Source: Natrialbaceae archaeon
GTDB taxonomy: Archaea > Halobacteriota > Halobacteria > Halobacteriales > Natrialbaceae
Reading direction: 5' to 3'
Length of the DNA stretch: 64,000 bases
NCBI GenBank assembly: GCA_003559215.1
Contig: PWMF01000217.1
Location: 1 to 64,000 of the forward strand
Under the pieces are notes generated by a model. The model saw nothing but the letters and a program-made list of their open reading frames with translations, did no database searches and was not told where the DNA came from. How positions within the stretch are numbered: position 1 is the stretch's first letter; every line of letters starts with the position of its first letter. Made by a program: the position numbers and the translations under genes. This document shows, one piece after another, positions 41,079 to 49,644 of this stretch.

Positions 41079-42608
41079 TCACCCCTCCCGAGCCGGCAAG
41101 TCTTCGTTCGCCGGCCCCTCGAGGATCTCGCCGTCGGGGTCGAACCGCGAGCCGTGGCAGGGACAGTCCCAGCTCTCCTCGGCGTCGTTCCACTCGACGA
41201 GACAGTACATGTGGGTACAGACCGCCGAGACGGCGTGAAGCTCGCCGTTGGCGTCGCGGGCGCAGGCGATGGGCTTCCCGCCCTTGCGGACGATCTTGGC
41301 CTCGCCGGGCTCGAGCGCCGTGAGATCCGGCGTCACGAGCGTCCGGAACCAGTCGGTGACGAACTCGCTCGCGGTGTCGGCGTTCTCGGTGAGGGTCTTG
41401 CCCAGCGAGGCCTTCGGCGTCAGCCGGAGCGGATCGAACAGGTCCAGTTCGGCCACCGGTTCGCCGTCGATCTCGGCCGCCAGCAGCCGCCCCGCGGCGG
41501 TGCCGTTGGTCATCCCCCAGCCGCGGAACCCGGTCGCGACGGAGACGTTCTCGGTTCCGGCGCCGGCCCGGCCGATGAAGGGGACCTTGTCGACCGGTTT
41601 GTAGTCCTGGGTCGACCACCGGTAGGCGACCTCGTCGACGGGGAACCGCTCGCGGGCCCACGACTCGAGCCGCCGGTAGCGGTCGGCGGTCGAGCCGCCC
41701 TGGCCCGTCTTGTGGTTCTCGCCGCCGACCAGCAGCAGCTCCTCCCCGTCGTCGCGGTAGGTGCGAACGGAGCGGTAGGGGTCGCCGCTGCGGTAGTACA
41801 TCCCCCCGGGCGGGTCGCCGTCGAGGCGGATTCCGAGGACGTAGGAGCGTTTCGGGTGCATCCGTGCGAAGTAGCCCGCCCGATCGCGGATCGGGAACCC
41901 CGTCGCGAGGACGACGTGTTTCGCTCGGACGGTCCCCCGCTCGGTTCGGACGAAACAGGGTGTCCCGTCCTCGAGATCCGTTACACGAGTCTCCTCGTGG
42001 AGGTGGGCGCCGTCGTCGGCCCGGAGCTCGTCGGCGATCGCGAGCAGGTATTTCCGGGGATGGAACCAGGCCTGGTCGTCGAACCGGACCGCGGCCTGGG
42101 CGCGTTCGAACGGCGGGACGGAGGTAACGTAGCTCGCCTCGAGCCCCGCCGCGCGGGCGGCGTCGCCCTCCCGTTCGATCTCGTCGGGCTCGTCGCTGTA
42201 GAGGTAGGAAGGGTGGCGCTCGAACCCGCAGTCGACACCCAGCTCCTCGATCCGACGCTCGACCCGATCGATCGCCTCCTCCTGGACCGTGGCGTACCGA
42301 CTCGCCTGCGCCGGACCGAACTCCCGGCGAAGGTGGTCGTAGATCGTCCCGTGCTGGCTGGTCAGCTTCGCGGTCGTCTTCCCCGTGATCCCCGTCGCGA
42401 CGCGATCCCGCTCGAGGACGGCGACGGTCAGGTCCCGCTCGCGCAGCTCGATCGCCGTCGAGAGCCCGGCGATCCCGGCGCCGACGACGGCGACGTCGAC
42501 GCTGCGGTCGCCCTCGAGCGGGTCGGGATCGGGGTCGTCCTCGCGGGTGCTCGCGAGCCAGACGGAGGTCGCCTCGCCGGGGAGGTCGTCGCGTGCGAAG
42601 TCGGACAT
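41079..42608 (-). CDS. FAD-dependent oxidoreductase with C-terminal Rieske domain
   Basis: The product has 509 residues from 'MSDFARDDLPGEATSVWL'. The FAD-binding motif is 'VAVVGAGIAGLSTAIELRERDLTVAVLERDRVATGITGKTTAKLTSQHG'. A DAO-type middle reaches 'VATGFRGWGMTNGTAAGRLLAAEI', and the C terminus is a Rieske [2Fe-2S] domain: 'SAVCTHMYCLVEWNDAEESWDCPCHGSRFDPDG' with CTH and CPCH ligands. It probably oxidises an amino acid or similar amine. The track ORF begins inside the HAD gene. Confidence 0.93.
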   Translation of the reverse strand: MSDFARDDLPGEATSVWLASTREDDPDPDPLEGDRSVDVAVVGAGIAGLSTAIELRERDLTVAVLERDRVATGITGKTTAKLTSQHGTIYDHLRREFGPAQASRYATVQEEAIDRVERRIEELGVDCGFERHPSYLYSDEPDEIEREGDAARAAGLEASYVTSVPPFERAQAAVRFDDQAWFHPRKYLLAIADELRADDGAHLHEETRVTDLEDGTPCFVRTERGTVRAKHVVLATGFPIRDRAGYFARMHPKRSYVLGIRLDGDPPGGMYYRSGDPYRSVRTYRDDGEELLLVGGENHKTGQGGSTADRYRRLESWARERFPVDEVAYRWSTQDYKPVDKVPFIGRAGAGTENVSVATGFRGWGMTNGTAAGRLLAAEIDGEPVAELDLFDPLRLTPKASLGKTLTENADTASEFVTDWFRTLVTPDLTALEPGEAKIVRKGGKPIACARDANGELHAVSAVCTHMYCLVEWNDAEESWDCPCHGSRFDPDGEILEGPANEDLPAREG

Positions 42609-42721
42609 GGGAATCTGGCGGTAGTACGGCGAAGACGGGCAAAAAACGGATGGGGGGAGCTGCAGGCCGCGCGGCAGTATGCTCCGACTCAGACCGACCG
42701 ACGCTACCCAACCGCGGCGAT

Positions 42722-43594
42722 CTACTCGAGCAGGTCGGGCAGCTCGTTGACCGACTCGAGGACGGCCGCCGCATCCTCGGCCTCGTAGGCTCGACGGCCG
42801 TCCTCGCCGGTGAGCCCGCCCGTCAGCACGCCGACGCCGCGGTAGGTTCGGTCGGGGTCGACCTCGTCGGCGTTGGTCGCCGTCCGCACGTCGTCTAACG
42901 TGTCGCCGACGAAGACGACCGAGTCGGCGTCGAACCGCTCGCCGAGCGTCGTCAACGCCCGCGGATGGGGTTTCCCCTCCTCCCAGTCGTCCATCGTAAA
43001 GCGGTGCGCGAGGGGAATCGCCTCGTCGAGACCGACCCGCTCGAGGGCGATCTCGGCTTCCGCGGCGGGACGTCCGGTCAGGACGCCGACGTCGTAGTTC
43101 TCGAGGAGTTCGTCTCGGGTGTCGGGCTCGAGGACGACGGGCTCGTCGTGGATGAACCCCCGCGTCTCGAGATCGGGTTCGCCGCCCTCGAGGCCCCGGT
43201 AGAGCTCGCCGCCGAGGTACAGCTGCTGGAAGACGTCCCGGAGCGCCTCGCGGTCCCACCGATCCGTCACGCGCTGGGTCGCCCGGGCGCCGATCGCCTC
43301 GCGGACGACGGTCTCGGCGGCCTCGAGGCCGCCGCCGCGCTCTGCGATCCCGTCGGTAAACTCGTCGATCGATGCGCGGTACCCCTCCCCGGTCGCCAGA
43401 ACGTAGAGGGCGGCCGCGTAGGTCAGCTCCCAGTCGTTGTTGAACCCGCCGGCGTTCTTGAACGCCTGGATGTCTTCCTTGCGGATCGTGCGGTCGTGGA
43501 CGTGCTCGATCGACTCGAGGATCGCCCGGCGGTAGGAGTCGGCGACGTCGACGAGGACGCCGTCGATGTCGAGGACGACTGCATCTGCGTTCAT
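42722..43594 (-). CDS. HAD-superfamily hydrolase, TIGR01548-type
   Basis: The product has 290 residues. Motif I is '[29 protein letters not shown]', a long insert follows ('[23 protein letters not shown]'), motif II/III is '[21 protein letters not shown]...[23 protein letters not shown]' and motif IV '[19 protein letters not shown]'. The overall pattern matches haloarchaeal TIGR01548, annotated elsewhere as a histidinol-phosphatase-related HAD; the true substrate is unknown. It is 114 nt upstream of the FAD-Rieske gene on the same strand. Confidence 0.88.
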   Translation of the reverse strand: MNADAVVLDIDGVLVDVADSYRRAILESIEHVHDRTIRKEDIQAFKNAGGFNNDWELTYAAALYVLATGEGYRASIDEFTDGIAERGGGLEAAETVVREAIGARATQRVTDRWDREALRDVFQQLYLGGELYRGLEGGEPDLETRGFIHDEPVVLEPDTRDELLENYDVGVLTGRPAAEAEIALERVGLDEAIPLAHRFTMDDWEEGKPHPRALTTLGERFDADSVVFVGDTLDDVRTATNADEVDPDRTYRGVGVLTGGLTGEDGRRAYEAEDAAAVLESVNELPDLLE

Positions 43595-43633
43595 ACGGGG
43601 ACGAACGCGCCCCCGGGAATAAAGACGGATGGT

Positions 43634-44272
43634 TCAGATCGCGAGCGCGTCGACGGCCGCGAGCGCGAGGACGAACAGGCCAACGGCGTAGAGGACGTGT
43701 GCCCAGAGCCACGAGAGCACGTTGACGACGTACAGCAGCGCGACGACCGGGAGGCCGAGCAACACGGCCGGCGATCGACGCCACTCCCGCCGGGAGCGAG
43801 TCCACAGCGTCCGCGCGTCGGTCGTACTCGGGAAGGCGGCCATCCCGACCGAGAGCCCGATCCAGCCGAGGATGCCGGCAACGACCGCGTACTCGAGCGG
43901 GGCCGTCCGAATCCCGCCCGCCGTCGAGACGAGGACGACGGCGCCGACGAACGCGGCGAACGCGACGAGCGTGTTCAGCAAGAACGGGGCGACGCTGATA
44001 ACGACCGACTGACGGTACCGCGCGGGGGTGGCGTGGCGAACGTATCCCGGTGGATTTCCGAGCCGGAAGTAGACGGCCTCGATTACCCTGACGCCGACGA
44101 GCCGACAGGCGCTGGCGTGGGCGAACTCGTGGACGACGACGCCGGGAAGGACGAACAGGTAGCTCGCGATCCGCAGGAGGAACCCCAGCCCTCGCAGGAC
44201 GACCGCGAGCGCGACGAGGAGCGCGAGGACGGCGAGGATGGTGGTGGCGGGTGGCAGCGATTCGACGGCCAT
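43634..44272 (-). CDS. Membrane protein with HEFAH metalloprotease-like motif
   Basis: The product has 212 residues with about five membrane segments. In the third the motif 'LPGVVVHEFAHASACRLVGVRVIEAVYF' contains HExxH, as in site-2-protease or DUF3267-type membrane metalloproteases. A second motif NPDG is not seen, so a full S2P assignment is unsupported. It starts immediately before a short gap to the next gene and lies 39 nt upstream of the HAD gene. Confidence 0.8.
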   Translation of the reverse strand: MAVESLPPATTILAVLALLVALAVVLRGLGFLLRIASYLFVLPGVVVHEFAHASACRLVGVRVIEAVYFRLGNPPGYVRHATPARYRQSVVISVAPFLLNTLVAFAAFVGAVVLVSTAGGIRTAPLEYAVVAGILGWIGLSVGMAAFPSTTDARTLWTRSRREWRRSPAVLLGLPVVALLYVVNVLSWLWAHVLYAVGLFVLALAAVDALAI

Positions 44273-44314
44273 CGTTCCCGCTACTCTCGCGGACCCGTGT
44301 AACTCCTTCGCGTT

Positions 44315-44725
44315 CTAGCGGGGTGCATCGTCACCGCCGGCGACGTAGAGCGTCCCTTCGCGAACCGTCCGTCGTTCGACCGGTACCGCGGGCTGGTCGC
44401 CTCCCAGCGTCGTAAACAGGAAGTCGGCGCCGACGCGCTCGGCGACCTCGAGCGTCGGCCGGTGGAGTTCGGGCGGCAGGTTCCGGGCGTAGATCGCCTC
44501 CGCGTCCTCGTAGACTGCGAGGTCGGGATCGACGACATCGTCCCGGACGAACCGGACGCCGTCGGGTACCTCTCGCCGCGTCACGTCGGTCGCCGTCACC
44601 GAGACACCGGCGTCGGTCAGGGTCGCCGCCAGGTCGGTTCGGCGACCGACGCCGACCTCGACGACCCGGTCGTAGGCGGCGAGGTGATCTTCGAGCGTCC
44701 CGAGATCTCCACGAGAAGCGGTCAT
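44315..44725 (-). CDS. UPF0146 family protein
   Basis: The 136-residue protein carries a Rossmann-like opening 'LAAYDRVVEVGVGRRTDLAATLTDAGVSVTATDVTRREVPDGVRFVRDDVVDPDLAVYEDAEAIYARNLPPELHRPTLEVAERVGADFLFTTLGGD', the archaeal UPF0146 pattern. It resembles a minimal SAM-binding methyltransferase fold, but no activity is known to me. It is divergent from the archaemetzincin gene with 39 nt between starts. Confidence 0.88.
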   Translation of the reverse strand: MTASRGDLGTLEDHLAAYDRVVEVGVGRRTDLAATLTDAGVSVTATDVTRREVPDGVRFVRDDVVDPDLAVYEDAEAIYARNLPPELHRPTLEVAERVGADFLFTTLGGDQPAVPVERRTVREGTLYVAGGDDAPR

Positions 44726-44733
44726 GGCGGGAC

Positions 44734-44741
44734 GTTTATGC
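44734..44741 (+). promoter_or_regulatory. TATA element of amzA
   Basis: The sequence 'gtttatgc' lies about 27 nt before the archaemetzincin ATG at 44765, giving a leaderless transcript. The divergent UPF0146 start is only 9 nt away, so the two promoters overlap. Confidence 0.6.
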
Positions 44742-44764
44742 TACCCGCGATCATAGCAGTTGCC

Positions 44765-45286
44765 ATGCTCGTCGATATCGTGCCGGTCGGCAGCGTCTCT
44801 GCGGAGGTCAAGCGGGCGGCCTCCTCTGCGTTGCGATCGGTTTACGACTGCGACGTCACGGTCAACGATTCGCAGTCGGTTCCGACCGGCGCGTACGACT
44901 CCGGCCGGAATCAGTACTGCGCGGAGACGTTCATCCAGCTCGCCGAACGGGTCGGTCGCGGCGAGAAGAACATCGCTATCACTCCCCACGACCTGTTCTA
45001 CCGGCGTCGGAACTACGTTTTCGGCCTGGCTTACCTCGACGGCAGCGGCAGCGTCGTCTCCACGTACCGCCTGCAGACCTCGAGCGACGGCGGCTTTTCG
45101 AACAAGAGCGCGAGCGAGATCTTCGAGAACCGCGTCCGCAAGGAGATCGTCCACGAGATCGGCCACACCTACGGGCTCGAGCACTGCGACAACAACCGCT
45201 GCGTAATGAACTTCTCGCCGACCGTCCGGGAGGTCGACATCAAGGAGGAGAACCTCTGCGGGAGCTGCCAACGACACGTTCACTGA
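44765..45286 (+). CDS. amzA: Archaemetzincin zinc metalloprotease
   Basis: The 173-residue product begins 'MLVDIVPVGSVSAEVKRAASSALRSVYDCDV' and has the extended zinc motif 'IVHEIGHTYGLEHCDNNRCVMNF' (HExxHxxGxxHC) with the Met turn in 'CVMNF'. A structural zinc site follows ('NNRCVM', 'ENLCGSCQRHVH'). Archaemetzincins are intracellular metalloproteases with unknown substrate. The start is chosen because a TATA element lies 27 nt ahead and the domain starts here. Confidence 0.94.
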   Translation: MLVDIVPVGSVSAEVKRAASSALRSVYDCDVTVNDSQSVPTGAYDSGRNQYCAETFIQLAERVGRGEKNIAITPHDLFYRRRNYVFGLAYLDGSGSVVSTYRLQTSSDGGFSNKSASEIFENRVRKEIVHEIGHTYGLEHCDNNRCVMNFSPTVREVDIKEENLCGSCQRHVH

Positions 45287-45455
45287 CGACTCGGGCTCGG
45301 AAGACGGGTTCGCTCTCGACCGGACCGTACTACCAGTTTCTGAGCCGCTGTTCCGAAACGACTGGCGGTGACGGCTCTCGGTCGGGACACCGGAAGCCGC
45401 TGAACGTCCGTTCGGGACACCGTACGCGCCCGAGGTTGCGACTCTCCGGGAACAC

Positions 45456-45463
45456 GTTTATTT
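45456..45463 (+). promoter_or_regulatory. TATA element of the small Gly-rich protein gene
   Basis: The sequence 'gtttattt' is centred 27 nt upstream of the ATG at 45487, indicating a leaderless message. The 200-nt gap before it otherwise holds nothing recognisable. Confidence 0.55.
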
Positions 45464-45486
45464 CGGTTCCGCATAGAGTCATCCGT

Positions 45487-45732
45487 ATGGTAAAACAGCA
45501 ACTAGAAGTCGCACTCAGTCGCGCACGGTACGCAGCCATCGGTGCTGGCATCGGCGCCGGCGTCGGCGGCCTGTTCAACAAAAACGCCGCGAGCTCCGGT
45601 GCGGCGATCGGCGCCCTCGTCGGTGCGACGGTCGGCGAGAGTCGGCTCTCCGCCCAGTCGCGGCTCGACGAGCTGCGAACGCGCAAGGACGAACAGTTCG
45701 GTGACGTGCTTTCGAAGTCGGACAGCGAGTAA
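45487..45732 (+). CDS. Small Gly-zipper-like protein (81 aa)
   Basis: The 81-residue product has a small-residue hydrophobic centre 'ARYAAIGAGIGAGVGGLFNKNAASSGAAIGALVGATVGESRL' resembling glycine-zipper hairpins, with a basic N terminus and a charged C terminus. It could be a membrane or oligomeric protein. No family is named. The ATG at 45487 fits the TATA spacing; the track start is 17 codons earlier. Confidence 0.75.
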   Translation: MVKQQLEVALSRARYAAIGAGIGAGVGGLFNKNAASSGAAIGALVGATVGESRLSAQSRLDELRTRKDEQFGDVLSKSDSE

Positions 45733-45746
45733 GTTCTCGAGTCGAT

Positions 45747-47558
45747 CTACGGCGAGTAGTAGTACTCTCCTTCCCGCTTTTGCTCGCGATCGAGCTGTGA
45801 CTCCGGCTTGTTGATCCGCGGGCGCGAGGTCCGTTCGTCCCGACGGAACGTGATCTCGAGGTTCGAGAGGAACTCGTTCATCCCCTCCCGCATCGGCTGG
45901 GGTTCGCTGGCGCGACCGTGGACCGCGGGCTCGCCCTCGAAGACCATCAGCCGGTCGGCCAGCAGGTCGATCGTGTAGATGTCGTGGTCGATGACCATCA
46001 CGGTGGCGTCCTGCTGTTCGGCGTAGCGCCGGATCGCGCTGGTGGCCTGGACCCGCTGTTCGACGTCGAGGTGGGCGGAGGGTTCGTCGAGCAGGTACAG
46101 ATCCGCCGAGTCGGAGAGACAGGCCGCGATGGCGACCCGCTGGCGCTCCCCGCCGGAGAGATCCGAGAGGTTCTGTTCCATGATGCGCTCGAGCTGGAGG
46201 GGCTGTGCGATCTCGGTGTTCCAGTACGAGGAGCCGAACTGGTCCGTAATAGAGGAGAGGAAGGCGTCGACCCGCATGTGCTGGTCGATAGTGACGTACT
46301 GGGGTTTGTAGGAGATATCGAGATCCAGATCGGCATCACCCTCCGTCGGCTCGAGGTTGCCCGTCAGCAGCTTCGCGAACGTCGACTTCCCGATCCCGTT
46401 GGGACCGACGATGCCCAGAACCTCGTTGCGGTGGATCTCCCCGCCCTGGATCTCGAGGGAGAACTCGCCGTCGCCGTAGCTCTTCGTGAGGTCGGGGTAG
46501 TCGACCAGCACGTCGCCGTGGGTCGCGGTCCGGGGGGCGTGTTCCTCGAACTCGATGGGATCCTGCCGGATCCGCATGTTCTCGTTGTCGAGGTAGCCCG
46601 AGAGGTACTCGTTGATCCCGTTACGGACGGATTTCGGCGAGGTGATGACACCGTAGGCGCCGGGCTCACCGTAGGCGACGTGGAGGGTGTCGGCGAGCAG
46701 ATCCAGGATCGCGAGGTCGTGTTCGACGACCAGCATCGACCGGTTCTCCTCTTCGGCGAGCTCGCGGATCAGCCGCGCCGCGGTGACGCGTTGTCCGATG
46801 TCGAGATAGGGCGTCACTTCGTCGAGGAAGTAGAAATCAGTGTCTCGGGCCAGGGTTGCTGCGATGGCGACCCGCTGGAGCTCCCCGCCCGAGAGGTCCT
46901 CGATCGCCTGGTCCATCACGGGAGCGATCTCGAGGCGTTCGACCAGAGAGTCCAGCGCCCCGCGTTCGTCGGTTCGCTCGAGCAGCTCGCGGGTGTTCCC
47001 GTCGAAGTTCTCGGGGATCTGGTCGACGTACTGTGGCTTTCGGGCGACGGTGACCTCGCCGTCGCGGACGTCGGCGATGTAGTCCTGCAGTTCGGTCCCG
47101 CGATAGGCCTCGAGGACGTCGTCCCAGCCGACATCACCCTCGCGGCCGAGGTTGGGCTCGAGTTCGCCCTCGAGGATGCGGACGGCGGTGGTCTTCCCGA
47201 TCCCGTTCGGGCCCAGAATCCCCGTTACCTTCCCCTCCTGGGGCGCCGGCAGGCCGTACAGCGAGAAGGCGTTCTCGCCGTAGCGGTGAACGGGGTCGTC
47301 CTGGAGCTCCTGGGGCAGGTTGATGATCTCGATGGCGTCGAACGGACACTTCTCGACGCAGATCCCGCAGGTCTCGCCCAGACAGATCTCCTCGGAGATG
47401 TGGATCTGGTCGGGCTGGCCCTGGTCTGCCTCTTCGCCCCGGAGGGTGATACACTCCTTTCCCGTGCGGTTGGGCGGGCAGTAGTTCTTGCACTCGTAGC
47501 TACACCGGTCGGGCTGACACCGATCCAAGTCTACGACGGCGATGCTGTCGTCGGCCAT
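45747..47558 (-). CDS. rli: Ribosome recycling ATPase ABCE1/RLI
   Basis: The product has 603 residues. The N-terminal Fe-S domain contains 'DRCQPDRCSYECKNYCPPNR' and 'EICLGETCGICVEKCPFDAIEIINLP' for two [4Fe-4S] clusters. Two ABC ATPase domains follow with Walker A 'GPNGIGKTTAVRIL' and 'GPNGIGKSTFAKLL', signatures 'LSGGELQRVAIA' and 'LSGGERQRVAIA'. It splits the ribosome after termination. It lies 1 nt after the EMC6-like gene on the same strand. Confidence 0.97.
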   Translation of the reverse strand: MADDSIAVVDLDRCQPDRCSYECKNYCPPNRTGKECITLRGEEADQGQPDQIHISEEICLGETCGICVEKCPFDAIEIINLPQELQDDPVHRYGENAFSLYGLPAPQEGKVTGILGPNGIGKTTAVRILEGELEPNLGREGDVGWDDVLEAYRGTELQDYIADVRDGEVTVARKPQYVDQIPENFDGNTRELLERTDERGALDSLVERLEIAPVMDQAIEDLSGGELQRVAIAATLARDTDFYFLDEVTPYLDIGQRVTAARLIRELAEEENRSMLVVEHDLAILDLLADTLHVAYGEPGAYGVITSPKSVRNGINEYLSGYLDNENMRIRQDPIEFEEHAPRTATHGDVLVDYPDLTKSYGDGEFSLEIQGGEIHRNEVLGIVGPNGIGKSTFAKLLTGNLEPTEGDADLDLDISYKPQYVTIDQHMRVDAFLSSITDQFGSSYWNTEIAQPLQLERIMEQNLSDLSGGERQRVAIAACLSDSADLYLLDEPSAHLDVEQRVQATSAIRRYAEQQDATVMVIDHDIYTIDLLADRLMVFEGEPAVHGRASEPQPMREGMNEFLSNLEITFRRDERTSRPRINKPESQLDREQKREGEYYYSP

Positions 47559-47559
47559 C

Positions 47560-47895
47560 TCAGGACATCGCCTCCGTCGTCAGCAGGATTCCCAGGACGA
47601 CGAACCAGAACGAGAACGTCATGAACGTGATGAACAGGTAGTGTTTCACGCCGAACTCGTCCTCGCCGTAGATGTCCGTGAAGTCGTAGAGGACGAACTG
47701 GACGAGAATCGCCCCCAAAACGAGCAACAGCCCCCGCATGTCGGTCGCGGCAGCGCTGGCCGCCTCGACGGACGAGACATCACCCGCCATCGCCAGCGAG
47801 GCGAACGCTGCTCCGACGCCGAGCAGCGCCGACAGCGCCGTTACGCTGATCGAGCGGACGTGCTCACGTCGGTCGCTAATCGATTCGGTCGACAT
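47560..47895 (-). CDS. EMC6-like small membrane protein
   Basis: The 111-residue product has three membrane segments: 'SVTALSALLGVGAAFASLA', 'MRGLLLVLGAILVQFVLYDF' and 'HYLFITFMTFSFWFVVLGILL'. The arrangement and the 'YDFTDIYGEDEFGVKHYLFITFMTFSFWFV' block match what is annotated in haloarchaea as EMC6-like; this recollection is moderately certain. EMC6 in eukaryotes is a membrane-insertase subunit. It is upstream of rli with no real gap. Confidence 0.75.
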   Translation of the reverse strand: MSTESISDRREHVRSISVTALSALLGVGAAFASLAMAGDVSSVEAASAAATDMRGLLLVLGAILVQFVLYDFTDIYGEDEFGVKHYLFITFMTFSFWFVVLGILLTTEAMS

Positions 47896-47950
47896 GGCTC
47901 GAATTCTGTCGTCGGTGGTGAAAAGGGGTTCGCATTGCGGAGCGAGCGCG

Positions 47951-48814
47951 CTACTCGATCTCGAACGACTCTATCGCCGTCTCGTCCGTGTCGGATCGCG
48001 TGAACGTCACCTCGTAGGGACCGCCGTCGCCATCGGTCGCGTATCCGCCAACTTCGAGGACTATCTCGTCGTCGTGACCGTCCTGGGGGGCGACCTGGTA
48101 GACGAGCGTCCCGTCGCTCTCCTGGACGGCACCAGCGCCTTCGACGACCTCGAGGTCGTCGTCCCGGAACGTCTCGGTGTAGTCGACACCACTCCCCTCT
48201 GGATCACTCAGGCCAATTTCGATCTCCTCGTGGGCCTTCCGGTTCTCTGCGAGTCTGAACCGGAACTGCTGGCGCTCCTCGCTCGGGCTCACGGATCTGG
48301 AGACGTCGTCGACGGCGACCGAGTCGAACCCGGTTCCGTCGGGCGGACCCGGGTCGGAGCGACCGGGACAGTCGCGTACGATCGCGAACGACCGCTCTAG
48401 TTCCTCGACCGAGATCCCGTCCCCGGTGGCGGAGTCGACCGTGACCTCGAGTTCCGTTTCTCCGGCGCCAGTTCCGGGTTCGCAGGTCACCGCGTACGTC
48501 GTCTCCTCGCCCGGCGAGAGCGTGTCGTCGAAGCCGCTCTCCTCCTCGAGGCCCGGTTCGTGGATCGTCACGTCGGCGTCGATCGACAGCTCCTCGTCGG
48601 CGTTGTTCGTCATCACGAGTACCGTCTCGGCGCCGTTCGGACCGCTGACGACGGTATCGACTGTTTCAACGCCGAGATACGCCTCCTCGTCGTCGGCCGT
48701 CCCGACCGAGACGCCACGATCGGCGGAGATCGAAATAAAACCGAACGTCGGTGCCGCGAGCAAGACGACACCGAGAACGACAAAGAGTATCGCCAGGGAT
48801 TTTGTCGTTCGCAT
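47951..48814 (-). CDS. Secreted beta-rich surface protein, DUF1102/TasA-like style
   Basis: The product has 287 residues. A signal sequence ('TKSLAILFVVLGVVLLAAPTFGFISISA') leads into 'DRGVSVGTADDEEAYLGVE', a mature N terminus of the same style as the DUF1102 protein encoded nearby. The rest is beta-rich and acidic with repeated 'DPEG', 'SPGEETTYAV' segments and several Cys pairs. It is not placed in a known family with certainty. It starts 1 nt after the stop of the HTH-membrane regulator on the same strand, so the two are co-transcribed. Confidence 0.75.
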   Translation of the reverse strand: MRTTKSLAILFVVLGVVLLAAPTFGFISISADRGVSVGTADDEEAYLGVETVDTVVSGPNGAETVLVMTNNADEELSIDADVTIHEPGLEEESGFDDTLSPGEETTYAVTCEPGTGAGETELEVTVDSATGDGISVEELERSFAIVRDCPGRSDPGPPDGTGFDSVAVDDVSRSVSPSEERQQFRFRLAENRKAHEEIEIGLSDPEGSGVDYTETFRDDDLEVVEGAGAVQESDGTLVYQVAPQDGHDDEIVLEVGGYATDGDGGPYEVTFTRSDTDETAIESFEIE

Positions 48815-48815
48815 A

Positions 48816-49382
48816 CTATGGTGGCCGTTCCATCTCTCCCAGCCGCATCCGTCGGCTCTGAACGACGTGGGCGATCGACGACGCCGCGAACAGCCCGACC
48901 ACGAGAGTCGTCCAACCGAGCGCCGGAATCGTCTCGGTCGGAACGACCTCGAGCCACAGCCCGACCATCACGACCGACGAGATTACGGAGAGTCCGAGGT
49001 AGTAGACCCCCCACGGAACGCTGTCGCCGGGAACGATGTCGAGGTAGACATCGAGCTCGGACGCCTCCTCGGTGAGTTCGATCGTCCGATCGTCGAAGAC
49101 GACCATTCCGGCCTGCTCGAGGGTCGGCAGGTGGCTCTGCTGAAGGGAGGTGTAGACGCGCTTTCGCTCCGTGGCGGTCAACTCCGGGATCTCCTTCTCG
49201 AGCTCCCAGGCGGCGACGTGCTCGGCGAGGTCGCCGAGTTCGACCGGCCCGTCCTCGCGCTTGCAGTAGTGAATCGCGTACCGCCGCCGCTGGTTGGAGA
49301 GCAGGCCGAATATCTCGCCGCGGTCGGGCGTCGACTCGTCGATATCCGTCTGCGTCTCGCCGGCGGCCCTGTTCGTCGCCAT
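48816..49382 (-). CDS. HTH-membrane regulator (DUF7344-type)
   Basis: The 188-residue product has an N-terminal winged-helix-like region 'RGEIFGLLSNQRRRYAIHYCKREDGPVELGDLAEHVAAWELEKEIPELTATERKRVYTSLQQSHLPTLEQAGMVVFDDRTIELTEE'. Two membrane segments follow ('VYYLGLSVISSVVMVGLWLE', 'GWTTLVVGLFAASSIAHVV'). This matches haloarchaeal DUF7344-type regulators. Its ATG (49382) is preferred; the track GTG adds seven residues. It is divergent from the DUF1102 gene and probably controls this island. Confidence 0.85.
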   Translation of the reverse strand: MATNRAAGETQTDIDESTPDRGEIFGLLSNQRRRYAIHYCKREDGPVELGDLAEHVAAWELEKEIPELTATERKRVYTSLQQSHLPTLEQAGMVVFDDRTIELTEEASELDVYLDIVPGDSVPWGVYYLGLSVISSVVMVGLWLEVVPTETIPALGWTTLVVGLFAASSIAHVVQSRRMRLGEMERPP

Positions 49383-49416
49383 TAGAACGTCAGTACAGCG
49401 CACAGTACCGACCGCC

Positions 49417-49426
49417 GATAAATAAG
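49417..49426 (-). promoter_or_regulatory. TATA element of the HTH-membrane regulator gene
   Basis: Minus-strand 'cttatttatc' lies about 39 nt upstream of the regulator ATG, so a leader of roughly 12 nt is expected. Confidence 0.5.
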
Positions 49427-49440
49427 CCTACTGGCCAACG

Positions 49441-49474
49441 CGTTCGTTTCACCGTTCGTTTCGGAACTGAAACG
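49441..49474. promoter_or_regulatory. Direct and inverted repeats between the divergent regulator and DUF1102 genes
   Basis: The decamer 'cgttcgtttc' occurs twice (49441-49450 and 49453-49462), and the second copy forms an inverted repeat with 'gaaacg' at 49469-49474. It lies midway between the divergent starts, where a regulator such as the neighbouring HTH protein could bind. Only the repeat structure is observed. Confidence 0.45.
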
Positions 49475-49547
49475 GTACGAAGTCGGACGAGAACCGGTTC
49501 TGGGGCGGCCTGAATCTGTAATGGCCTACTAAGAAGACTTTCAGCAT

Positions 49548-49556
49548 CATAAATAC
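49548..49556 (+). promoter_or_regulatory. TATA-like element of the DUF1102 gene
   Basis: The sequence 'cataaatac' lies about 93 nt upstream of the DUF1102 ATG, giving a leader of about 65 nt. No Shine-Dalgarno sequence is obvious ahead of the ATG. Confidence 0.4.
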
Positions 49557-49644
49557 AAAGTACATGGGATGCCATAGATCGAGATAGGAACCGCCCGCGA
49601 CCACGCTCGAGATACCGGTCGCCGGCCGGACCAGAGAATCTATC

